Source: Clostridia bacterium
Lineage (GTDB): Bacteria > Bacillota > Clostridia > Oscillospirales > CAG-382
Length of the DNA stretch: 7,068 nt
Reading direction: 5' to 3'
Assembly: GCA_017938055.1 (NCBI GenBank)
Contig: JAGBCG010000160.1
Coordinates: 1-7,068 of the forward strand
Under the pieces are notes generated by a model. That model had not been told where the DNA came from. It did not search any database and saw nothing but the letters and a program-made list of their open reading frames with translations. The translations under genes and the position numbers were made by a program. Below, in pieces: positions 1-5,816 of this stretch (within the stretch, counting starts at the first letter, position 1; every line of letters begins with the position of its first letter).

Positions 1-1275
1 ATCTCTTTTGCAAATCTTACTGACGAGCAAATTTTGGATTTGCTATCCATTTTGCAAACAAAGAGAAGTGAACAATCCAAACTAACAAAGGAAGAAAAGG
101 TCTTTTTCCAATGTTGCAGAGAACGTAGGAGTTCTTCTGCAAATAAGGATTTAGATACTGTTGTTTGCCCTGTTTGTGGTTCAATCAAGATTATCAAGAA
201 CGGCACAAAGAACGGCAGACAGAGATACAAATGCAAGGACTGTGCAAGAACTTTTGGGGATACCATTGGTACTGTTGCTTTTCGTTCCAAATTACCTATT
301 GCAAAGTGGATTGAGCTTATCAAGTTGACCTTGCAGGGGGAAAGTTGCCGTACCATAGCCAAAGAACTTGGTATCAACAAACAGACAGTATTACATAACA
401 GACATAGGATATGTTCTATTCTTCATCAGTTTGTAAGCAATCAAGACGATTTCAAGAGTTTAGCAGAGAGTGACGAGTATTACTATCCTTTGTCTTTCAA
501 GGACATAAAAGACCCAATGTTTTTCTTGAAAACACTTGGCAGAATGCCATATACTCATAGAAATTACAAACAAAAACTTGAATATATTGAGAAACAAGGA
601 TTTGATAGTGGTTTCTTACAAGCTCTCAATGATAATGAAGAACAGGTTAGAAATGAGTTGCTAAACTATGTCAATTACGATGATTTGAAATCACAAGAAA
701 AGTTCTCCAATGCCTTAAATAGTATGGAAACAGAGAAAATTATTCAGGTCTTAAAGACGTTGAATGAACACCAGAAGAAAAAGAGAGGTATCAGCAATCA
801 ACAAATCTGTTGCCTGTCCTGTATCGACAGGAACAATAATCATTTCTTGCAGACTGTTTGTGTTGGTAGAATATGGGCAAGTCATATTGAAAAGGCACTT
901 TTACCACATTTTACAGAAGATACTGTTTTAATTACAGACAGCCACAGAGCATATAAGACAGTAGCAAACAAGCACAAGATACCATTAAAGCAAATACCAA
1001 GTGGAAAGCATACAAGTGGTGGATATAGTCTTGGTCATATCAATGGTTATCACCACAATATAAGTGATTTTATGTATCTATATCATGGTGTATCTTCCAA
1101 ATTTCTTGACTATTACTTGGCGCTATTCTATTGGGTTGAGAAGAACAAGCACAAATCCTATCTTGAACAAGCCTATGATATAATTACTTTGTTATCCAAT
1201 CAGGCTAAAAAGATACCTCTTAACAAGTTTAAAGATAAGCCTATATCCTTTGACTTAAAAGGTATGTTAAGTTAA
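1..1275 (+). CDS. IS1595/ISXO2-like transposase, 5' end beyond window
   Basis: Transposase of the zinc-ribbon plus DDE/DDN type. The frame is open to the left edge; the first in-window start is a TTG at 34 with no good ribosome site, and the codons before it read as sensible protein, so the true start is upstream. Counting from that TTG as residue 1: a zinc ribbon with C45, C48, C67 and C70; a helix-turn-helix at about 105-127; the first catalytic Asp at D147 (SDEYYYPLSFK); the second at D302 (LITDSHRAYK); and a terminal segment HINGYHH (335-341) giving the Asn, followed by YHGVSSK. Two oddities: about 100 residues separate D147 from KKRGISNQQ, where clostridial relatives as I remember them have about 30, and the usual HSxLK motif appears as HHNIS, without its Lys. 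It ends in a normal stop with no frameshift. Family assignment is firm; activity is uncertain. Confidence 0.88.
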   Translation: MSFANLTDEQILDLLSILQTKRSEQSKLTKEEKVFFQCCRERRSSSANKDLDTVVCPVCGSIKIIKNGTKNGRQRYKCKDCARTFGDTIGTVAFRSKLPIAKWIELIKLTLQGESCRTIAKELGINKQTVLHNRHRICSILHQFVSNQDDFKSLAESDEYYYPLSFKDIKDPMFFLKTLGRMPYTHRNYKQKLEYIEKQGFDSGFLQALNDNEEQVRNELLNYVNYDDLKSQEKFSNALNSMETEKIIQVLKTLNEHQKKKRGISNQQICCLSCIDRNNNHFLQTVCVGRIWASHIEKALLPHFTEDTVLITDSHRAYKTVANKHKIPLKQIPSGKHTSGGYSLGHINGYHHNISDFMYLYHGVSSKFLDYYLALFYWVEKNKHKSYLEQAYDIITLLSNQAKKIPLNKFKDKPISFDLKGMLS

Positions 1276-1278
1276 CAA

Positions 1279-1319
1279 TTTTGCTAATTTTGTCTCCGTA
1301 ACGTGACAAATTAGCAAAA
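1279..1319. repeat. Long imperfect palindrome after the transposase gene
   Basis: The left arm (1279-1294, TTTTGCTAATTTTGTC) pairs with the right arm (1305-1319, GACAAATTAGCAAAA) with one bulged T, around a 10-base loop (1295-1304). It starts three bases after the transposase stop codon. No T tract follows, so it is a poor intrinsic terminator. Its right arm contains most of the -35 element of the next promoter. It could be an operator, a transposon-end structure or a transcription-blocking hairpin; the sequence does not decide. Confidence 0.85.
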
Positions 1320-1331
1320 GTATGATATAAT
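1303..1331 (+). promoter_or_regulatory. Sigma-A-type promoter for the GNAT-Nudix unit
   Basis: A -35 box GTGACA (1303-1308, five of six to consensus), a 17-bp spacer and a perfect -10 box TATAAT (1326-1331). The predicted transcription start is near 1338, leaving a leader of about 54 nt before the ATG at 1392. It gives the acetyltransferase and Nudix genes transcription independent of the transposase. The -35 box overlaps the right arm of the palindrome at 1279-1319. Confidence 0.75.
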
Positions 1332-1339
1332 ATAGTTAG

Positions 1340-1361
1340 AAATTGGAACTTTTTCCAATTT
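1340..1361 (+). promoter_or_regulatory. Perfect hairpin at the mRNA 5' end
   Basis: AAATTGGAA (1340-1348) and TTCCAATTT (1353-1361) form a perfect 9-bp stem with a 4-base loop, beginning two bases after the predicted transcription start. No T tract follows, so it does not look like a terminator. It may protect the mRNA 5' end or, as DNA, be a protein-binding site. The nonamer TTCCAATTT recurs at 2362-2370, just after the Nudix stop codon. Confidence 0.55.
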
Positions 1362-1391
1362 ATCAATCTATATAGACAAAGAAAGAGTTAG

Positions 1392-1868
1392 ATGAATAAG
1401 AATTTGGAGAAATCTACCATGATGATTCAATTTGGAGAAATTACTGATATTGATAACTGGATGAATCTTGTTGAAGAAATCCGTTGGAATTTTCCTGGCT
1501 TAGAGACAAACGAAAAAATTGCGGAGCATCGTAAAACAGTTTTGCGGTTTATCAGCAAAGCACAGGCATTGTGTGCAAAAGATGACAATGAGAAAATTAT
1601 TGGCGTGCTTTTGTTTTCACGAAGTCATAACATGATTTGTTGCTTGGGTGTATCACCTAAACACAGAAGATACGGCATTGCTTCATGCTTACTTAGCAGG
1701 GCCTTGGAACAGTTGGACAGGACAAAAGATATATCTGTATCAACATTCCGAGAAGATGATGAGAAAGGGATTGCACCAAGAGCACTATACAAGAAATTTG
1801 GCTTCGTTGAAGATGAACTAACAGTAGAATTTGGATACCCAAATCAAGTATTTCTATTGCATACTTAA
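1392..1868 (+). CDS. GNAT-family N-acetyltransferase
   Basis: A 158-residue cytoplasmic protein with the GNAT fold, expected to transfer an acetyl group from acetyl-CoA to an amine; the substrate is unknown. The acetyl-CoA-binding motif A is visible at about 83-104 (CCLGVSPKHRRYGIASCLL), with R92-R93-Y94-G95-I96-A97 as the pyrophosphate loop (Q/RxxGxG/A type). Motif B is ALYKKFGF (131-138). The length is typical of a single-domain GNAT. The ATG at 1392 has only a weak ribosome site (GAAAGAG, 1381-1387). An internal ATG at 1419, nine bases after GGAG (1406-1409), gives a 149-residue protein starting just before the fold and may be the true start. It heads a two-gene unit with the Nudix gene 28 bp downstream and has its own promoter. 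A role in antibiotic or toxin modification is possible from the mobile context but is inference. Confidence 0.9.
   Translation: MNKNLEKSTMMIQFGEITDIDNWMNLVEEIRWNFPGLETNEKIAEHRKTVLRFISKAQALCAKDDNEKIIGVLLFSRSHNMICCLGVSPKHRRYGIASCLLSRALEQLDRTKDISVSTFREDDEKGIAPRALYKKFGFVEDELTVEFGYPNQVFLLHT
1406..1409 (+). promoter_or_regulatory. Internal ribosome site favouring a later GNAT start
   Basis: GGAG lies nine bases before the ATG at 1419 (followed directly by a second ATG at 1422). It is a better match than the site before the ATG at 1392. The nine residues it would remove are hydrophilic and not part of the GNAT fold. Confidence 0.4.
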
Positions 1869-1896
1869 TCTGTTTGATTGTTAGAGGTAATATATT

Positions 1897-2361
1897 ATGG
1901 AACGAGCTATAAGGAATGCGGCAAAAGCATTGATTATTAAAGATGACAAAATGCTGGCAGTGAAAATCAGCGATGGAAACGAAGAATGGTATATCATGCC
2001 AGGCGGTGGACAAGATGTAGAGGAACTTTTACCAGAGGCAGTTTGCAGAGAAGTTGCAGAAGAAATGGGGTTGCAGGTAGATGTAAAAGACCTAGTATTT
2101 GTAATAGAGGGACTACATGGCGAAAAATTTCATCGTGTTGACCTCGTGTTTTTATGCGAGTATAAGGGAAAAATCGAAAATGCTATCTTGCAAGGTGACA
2201 CAAATCAGGTTGGATATGACTGGCTTGACATCAAGACATTAAATACAACCCCTTTGTATCCCTCAAAACTACGCAGACAGATTATGAATCTATATGAAGG
2301 AAAAGAGTATAGCGTTTATTTAGGAAATGAGGAAATTGGAGACCCCGAAGTAACTAACTAA
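1897..2361 (+). CDS. Nudix hydrolase
   Basis: A 154-residue cytoplasmic Nudix-family pyrophosphohydrolase that would cleave a nucleoside diphosphate linked to another group, using Mg2+ or Mn2+. The Nudix box is complete: G37, five residues, E43, seven residues, R51-E52-V53, then E55-E56 and G58-L59, so the metal-binding glutamates are intact. The preceding WYIMPGGG (31-38) is the usual entry to the box. The C-terminal part (YDWLDIKTL, then PLYPSKLRR) resembles many small Nudix proteins, whose substrates cannot be predicted from sequence. The start is supported by AGAGGT at 1883-1888, eight bases before the ATG. It is 28 bp behind the GNAT gene and shares its promoter and the terminator at 2400-2436, so the two probably act together or share a selective role, for example detoxifying a nucleotide-like or amine-containing compound. 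That role is inference. Confidence 0.92.
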   Translation: MERAIRNAAKALIIKDDKMLAVKISDGNEEWYIMPGGGQDVEELLPEAVCREVAEEMGLQVDVKDLVFVIEGLHGEKFHRVDLVFLCEYKGKIENAILQGDTNQVGYDWLDIKTLNTTPLYPSKLRRQIMNLYEGKEYSVYLGNEEIGDPEVTN

Positions 2362-2399
2362 TTCCAATTTGTTGAACTAAACAGCATATACATTAAAAG

Positions 2400-2436
2400 G
2401 GAGCAAGGTTGAAATACACCTTGCTCCTTTTTGTTT
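2400..2436 (+). terminator. Intrinsic terminator of the GNAT-Nudix unit
   Basis: GGAGCAAGGT (2400-2409) and ACCTTGCTCC (2418-2427) form a perfect 10-bp stem with an 8-base loop, followed by TTTTTGTTTT. It lies 38 bp after the Nudix stop codon and closes the two-gene unit on the + strand. Confidence 0.9.
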
Positions 2437-2514
2437 TCTAAATAGTCATTCATAGTAAATGAATAAAAAAGTCATTTATGCATACCAATACTTATCTAAT
2501 ACAGAGACAAAACT

Positions 2515-2561
2515 AAAATAGAAAACAAAATTCCCTGTCAGAAAACAATCCGACAGGGAAT
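2515..2561 (-). terminator. Intrinsic terminator of the glycosidase-like gene
   Basis: ATTCCCTGTC (2530-2539) and GACAGGGAAT (2552-2561) form a perfect 10-bp stem with a 12-base loop. Read on the - strand, the stem is followed by TTTGTTTTCTATTTT (2529 down to 2515). It lies about 90 bp past the stop codon of the 618-residue protein gene and faces the + strand terminator at 2400-2436, as expected for convergent units. Confidence 0.85.
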
Positions 2562-2576
2562 AATTTTATATGTGCT

Positions 2577-2642
2577 TTAGCTTTCCGAAACAGTCACCAT
2601 CCGCACCTGAGAAAAAAGAGGGCTAAAGGTATATGAGAGCAT
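2577..2642 (-). CDS. Possible 21-codon small ORF in the 3' UTR
   Basis: An ATG-started frame of 21 codons begins eight bases after the stop codon of the larger upstream gene and ends before the terminator. It reads MLSYTFSPLF followed by SQVRMVTVSES. The ribosome site is weak (GAAAAG, inside the end of the upstream gene). An inverted repeat, CTTTAGC (2575-2581) and GCTAAAG (2622-2628), spans most of it. It could be a translated leaderless peptide, a remnant of a larger gene, or chance sequence within a structured 3' UTR. I do not recognise it. Confidence 0.2.
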   Translation of the reverse strand: MLSYTFSPLFSQVRMVTVSES

Positions 2643-2650
2643 TGTGTACT

Positions 2651-4507
2651 TTACTTTTCCAATTCAAGTACAATAAAACTGCCCGAACCAAATCTCTTGT
2701 AAACAGAAACATAACCATCCTTGTCAGCTTTGACAGTTTCCTCCGAAGTAACAATACCATCCTCAATTACTGACATCTTAAACTGAGTGTTTTCGTCATA
2801 AGAGCCTATTTTGATTTTAACAGCAGAGCTTAGAGAAGCCGTTATCAACACTTGATTCTCGCTGAATTTAAATCCATAAATGTTGCCGTCAAAGGATATG
2901 TTTCTCACAGCAAAAGAACTACCGGACGATAAAATTGGAGAAACATAAAGAATTTCGCAGTCGGTATCTATGCCAAAAAGACTTTTAGCACCGATAAAGG
3001 CAGAGGAAAGAGCAAATAAATCCTCGCCGTGTCCATTTTTTGAAGCAGAAAGAGAGCCTGCATACTTTTTAACATTGCTCTTTATTTTCTTTGACGATTG
3101 ATAAGAGCTTCTTGCTGCAAGGTTGAAGAACTCGCTGGCAAAGGATTCACCGCCATTTTGACTGTATTTTCCGTAGTTTGCACTTCCGGAAAAGTCTGAG
3201 TCACCCTCTAAATCAAACCAGCTTTCTTCAAGAGCACAAACTGTATTGAAGACAGGGAGCTTTTTGTCCTTGTATACCTTGCCTGATGAACAGGTGTCGG
3301 TATTGATTTTTGTTTCGCCGTCAATCCAGGAGAAAATCTTGTCACGCTGTTCTTTTTCTGCTACGTCCTCTGAAATTGCAAAGAGATTGACTGCTGTATA
3401 TCCAAGGTCATGAACTTTTCCGTCTGAGTCAATAAAGCCCACATATCTGCCAAGGCTGTTGTTAAAAAATTTGTCGGTTATTGCTTCTTTGTTCTTTTTA
3501 GCAATGCTCTTGTAAAAATCCGCCTTTTGTGTGTCGTCAATGTGAGTGTAAAGACGGGCGAGATTTGTCATTGCTTTGTTGAAAAGAATGTTGTTGTATA
3601 AATCAAGATATCCAAAGGAATGGTTGTGAAAAATATTTGAGGGTTTCGCACCGGAAAGACCATTGTTAGCACTTGTGAGCACATAAACAAGACCGTCATC
3701 CTCGTTGTAGCGTATGCCTCCTCCGTTAAGGTCATTTTTGTCAAAGAAATAATCTGTTGCAAGCTCAAGCTTTTGCAATACCGTCATGCCGTTTGAAATG
3801 TCCTTTGAGCCTGAGGAGGTCGAGTCTGTTTTGTAAAGAAAATCTGTTTCGGCGTCCCAGGAGCATATGTCACTTACAGCACAGATAAATGAGGCGTTTG
3901 TGTCGTAAAGATAGCCGTTGGTAAGGGGATATTTCATGCTTGTATTGCTTGACCACACATATCCGTTGCTGAAAATCGGACAGTTGCGAACTGCATCACG
4001 AAATTCATCCGAAAAGCTTGAATTTATGTAAGCTGAGCTTTGAGAAATAATGCTGTAGTATGAGGGATACTCAAGATAATTTAAGACAACATTTGCGTTT
4101 TCTCTCGTATAGCTGTCAAAATCCGAAGCTCCGCTGTCGCCTGTAAAGTTGTAGGAAGCTTTTTGAAAGTCTGAATAAGCACTTAAAACAGCTTCACTTG
4201 CCTTGTTGTTTTCTCTGCCGCCTTTGTCGTCACCACCACGAGCAGAAGAAACTATTCCCACAATTATTGCAATTATGGCAATGACAATAAAAGCAAGAAC
4301 AGCCCATGCGGTAATTGTTTGCTTAAGTTGCTCAATACGTTTTTGACGAAGCCGCTGCTGCCTTTGAAGCACTGCAGCTCTTTTAAGACGTGCCTGACGT
4401 TCAAGATACTCGTTTTGCCTGATTTCATCCATTTGCTGACGGGAACCAAAGTTGGGAATGTCTGGATTATGCTCATTGTAACCATTATTGTTGTTCAAAA
4501 TACTCAC
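2651..4507 (-). CDS. Membrane-anchored six-hairpin glycosidase-like protein
   Basis: A 618-residue protein of unknown exact function. Residues 1-63 are hydrophilic and rich in Gln and Arg (about 38-63, probably helical or coiled coil) and should be cytoplasmic. Residues 64-88 are one strong membrane helix. A Gly/Asp/Lys-rich linker (90-102) leads to a large outside domain. Its middle (about 245-470) resembles alpha/alpha six-hairpin glycosidases: GGGIRYNEDDG (262-272), NIFHNHSFGYLDLYNN (291-306), GRYVGF (353-358), an ALEESWFD stretch (425-432) and QNGGESFASEFF (450-461). The last ~100 residues look like a beta-rich C-terminal domain. I cannot assign a GH family or name the catalytic acid and base. 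There is no sortase motif or cleavable signal peptide. It follows mglC but has its own promoter and terminator. The frame opens with GTG at 4507; a TTG at 4498 has better ribosome-site spacing. It may trim sugars near the importer, or be a non-catalytic binding protein. Confidence 0.72.
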   Translation of the reverse strand: MSILNNNNGYNEHNPDIPNFGSRQQMDEIRQNEYLERQARLKRAAVLQRQQRLRQKRIEQLKQTITAWAVLAFIVIAIIAIIVGIVSSARGGDDKGGRENNKASEAVLSAYSDFQKASYNFTGDSGASDFDSYTRENANVVLNYLEYPSYYSIISQSSAYINSSFSDEFRDAVRNCPIFSNGYVWSSNTSMKYPLTNGYLYDTNASFICAVSDICSWDAETDFLYKTDSTSSGSKDISNGMTVLQKLELATDYFFDKNDLNGGGIRYNEDDGLVYVLTSANNGLSGAKPSNIFHNHSFGYLDLYNNILFNKAMTNLARLYTHIDDTQKADFYKSIAKKNKEAITDKFFNNSLGRYVGFIDSDGKVHDLGYTAVNLFAISEDVAEKEQRDKIFSWIDGETKINTDTCSSGKVYKDKKLPVFNTVCALEESWFDLEGDSDFSGSANYGKYSQNGGESFASEFFNLAARSSYQSSKKIKSNVKKYAGSLSASKNGHGEDLFALSSAFIGAKSLFGIDTDCEILYVSPILSSGSSFAVRNISFDGNIYGFKFSENQVLITASLSSAVKIKIGSYDENTQFKMSVIEDGIVTSEETVKADKDGYVSVYKRFGSGSFIVLELEK

Positions 4508-4514
4508 ATCCTTT
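4505..4514 (-). promoter_or_regulatory. Ribosome site that moves the start to TTG at 4498
   Basis: Read on the - strand, AAAGGATGTG matches the extended anti-Shine-Dalgarno target AAAGGAGGTG at nine of ten bases. It overlaps the GTG at 4507, leaving one base between AAAGGA and that GTG, too close for normal initiation. The TTG at 4498-4496 is six bases beyond the site and in frame (codon 4), so translation more likely starts there. The site also contains an out-of-frame ATGTGA. Confidence 0.5.
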
Positions 4515-4534
4515 GAATATAATACTCCACAAAT

Positions 4535-4563
4535 ATTCTACCATATATAAGTCACATATTCAA
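4535..4563 (-). promoter_or_regulatory. Sigma-A-type promoter of the glycosidase-like gene
   Basis: On the - strand, TTGAAT (4563-4558) and TAGAAT (4540-4535) are separated by exactly 17 bp. Predicted transcription starts near 4528, giving a leader of about 20-30 nt. It lies downstream of the mglC terminator, so the gene can be expressed separately from the importer operon. No clear operator is seen. Confidence 0.65.
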
Positions 4564-4641
4564 CGGAATAATTGTATATTTTATATTTTCGGCATTTTAC
4601 ATAAAAATGAATTTATATGTTTCAAAATGTCAAATTCTGAG

Positions 4642-4686
4642 AACAAGAAAAATAAGCATCTGCCGTTTTTTTTTGGACAGATGCTT
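4642..4686 (-). terminator. Intrinsic terminator after mglC
   Basis: AAGCATCTG (4654-4662) and CAGATGCTT (4678-4686) form a perfect 9-bp stem, extendable by two G-C pairs next to one bulged base. The loop contains a run of nine T on the + strand (nine A in the - strand RNA). On the - strand the stem is followed by ATTTTTCTTGTTC. It ends the mgl operon about 34 bp past the mglC stop. A T-rich stretch also follows on the + strand, so it may act both ways. Confidence 0.85.
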
Positions 4687-4719
4687 TTAAAAATATTTTG
4701 TATATTTTGCTGTATTTTT

Positions 4720-5802
4720 TTATCGTCTTGCAAGGTATTTTCTCATGTCAATAGCACATGCACCTAAGATTATAAGACCCTTTATGGCATAAAGCATGTT
4801 TGCCGAAACAGACAGGAAATTAAGACCTACAAAGATAATTTGAAGTAAGAGTACACCTATGACAATTCCGCTGATTTTACCTGTACCGCCAACAAAGGAA
4901 ACACCACCAATAACACATGCCGCAATGGCATCGCACTCGTAATTTAAACCTGTGTTTGCAGAGCAGGAGGCAATTCTTGCACCCTCAATAAAGCCAGTGA
5001 TGCCGTACATTGCACCTGCAAGAGTAAAGACAAGAACGATAGTTCTGAAAACATTGATGCCCGATACATTTGCCGCTTCCTCGTTTGAGCCAACGGCAAA
5101 CATGTTTTTGCCGAAAGCAGTTTTGTTCCAGACAATCCACATAATTACTGTGATAATGGCTGAGTAAAGAACATATTTTGGAACGGCAACACCGCCAATT
5201 CTGAAAAGCGTACCTCTTACAAATTCGGTGTACGCAGGATCAAGACCCGAAAGCGTCTGACCGTTGTTTGTACCAATCATAAGGTACATAAGCACAACAC
5301 CGAAAACAATTAGCTGAGTTGACAGCGTAACGATAAATGGATGAAGCTTGAATTTGGCAACGAAAAATCCGTTTATAAGACCTACAAGTGCACCCACCGC
5401 CACAACAATGAGAAAAACCAGCCATAGAGGAAGAGGAGCAAGGCCTGGAAACATCTTGTTGGCGTAACCGAGCATTTGTAAAAGCGAAGCGGAAATGCAG
5501 GCAGTAAGACCTACAACACGCCCAGCTGAAATATCCGTTCCTGTAAGGACAATAGCACCACCGATACCCAAAGCAATGGGAAGCTTTGCGGCAGTAAGTG
5601 AAATGATGTTTATAATTGATGATAAAGACAAAAAAGCGGGAACACGAATTGCAATGAATACTATGGCAATGATAATAATAATATACATCGCATTGTTAAA
5701 TAGTGTGTCGGTAATAATGCGTCTTTTGTCTTTGGTATCTGCATTAATAAATGAGGCAAAACGCCCCTTTAGAGAAGTGTCGCTGTTGGAAGTCTGTGAC
5801 AT
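4720..5802 (-). CDS. mglC: Galactose/methyl-galactoside ABC importer permease MglC
   Basis: A 360-residue integral membrane permease of the ribose/galactose class (carbohydrate uptake transporter 2). Two copies would form the channel that MglA powers for galactose or methyl-galactoside uptake. After a hydrophilic N terminus (1-35) there are many hydrophobic spans (first about 38-60). Hallmarks shared with E. coli MglC as I recall it are GTDISAGR (88-95) with VGLTA following, GLINGFF (141-147), NKTAFGKNMFAVGSNEEA (226-243, the cytoplasmic loop that docks the ATPase), SGIN (247-250) and DAIAACVIGGVSF (291-303). It is slightly longer than the E. coli protein (336), mainly at the N terminus. The ATG start is well supported by AAGGAGG seven bases upstream. 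It lies 12 bp after mglA and is the last gene before the terminator at 4642-4686. Close relatives such as ribose permeases cannot be wholly excluded as to substrate. Confidence 0.93.
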   Translation of the reverse strand: MSQTSNSDTSLKGRFASFINADTKDKRRIITDTLFNNAMYIIIIIAIVFIAIRVPAFLSLSSIINIISLTAAKLPIALGIGGAIVLTGTDISAGRVVGLTACISASLLQMLGYANKMFPGLAPLPLWLVFLIVVAVGALVGLINGFFVAKFKLHPFIVTLSTQLIVFGVVLMYLMIGTNNGQTLSGLDPAYTEFVRGTLFRIGGVAVPKYVLYSAIITVIMWIVWNKTAFGKNMFAVGSNEEAANVSGINVFRTIVLVFTLAGAMYGITGFIEGARIASCSANTGLNYECDAIAACVIGGVSFVGGTGKISGIVIGVLLLQIIFVGLNFLSVSANMLYAIKGLIILGACAIDMRKYLARR

Positions 5803-5809
5803 TCTTTTG

Positions 5810-5816
5810 CCTCCTT
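5810..5816 (-). promoter_or_regulatory. mglC ribosome site overlapping the mglA stop
   Basis: AAGGAGG on the - strand (5816-5810) begins within the TAA stop codon of mglA and lies seven bases before the mglC ATG. The overlap suggests that mglC translation is coupled to termination on mglA. Confidence 0.85.

Noticed and set aside
1693..2013. 106-codon frame on the - strand across the GNAT-Nudix junction
   Set aside because: It is antisense to two well-supported genes with motif-level homology, has no ribosome site that stands out, and its protein shows no recognisable domain.
2577..2642. Riboswitch in the 3' region of the glycosidase-like gene
   Set aside because: It lies after, not before, a coding region, and I could not match it to preQ1, fluoride, TPP or other aptamer cores from memory.
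4593..4609. Small CATTTT/AAAATG hairpin in the 4508-4719 spacer
   Set aside because: Six A/T-rich pairs with no T tract or conserved context; likely chance in A/T-rich DNA.
4513..4767. 84-codon + strand frame in the spacer between mglC and the glycosidase-like gene
   Set aside because: It runs through the mglC terminator hairpin and its homopolymer loop and across the - strand promoter, and its translation is low-complexity and Phe/Ile/Lys-rich as expected of A/T-rich spacer.
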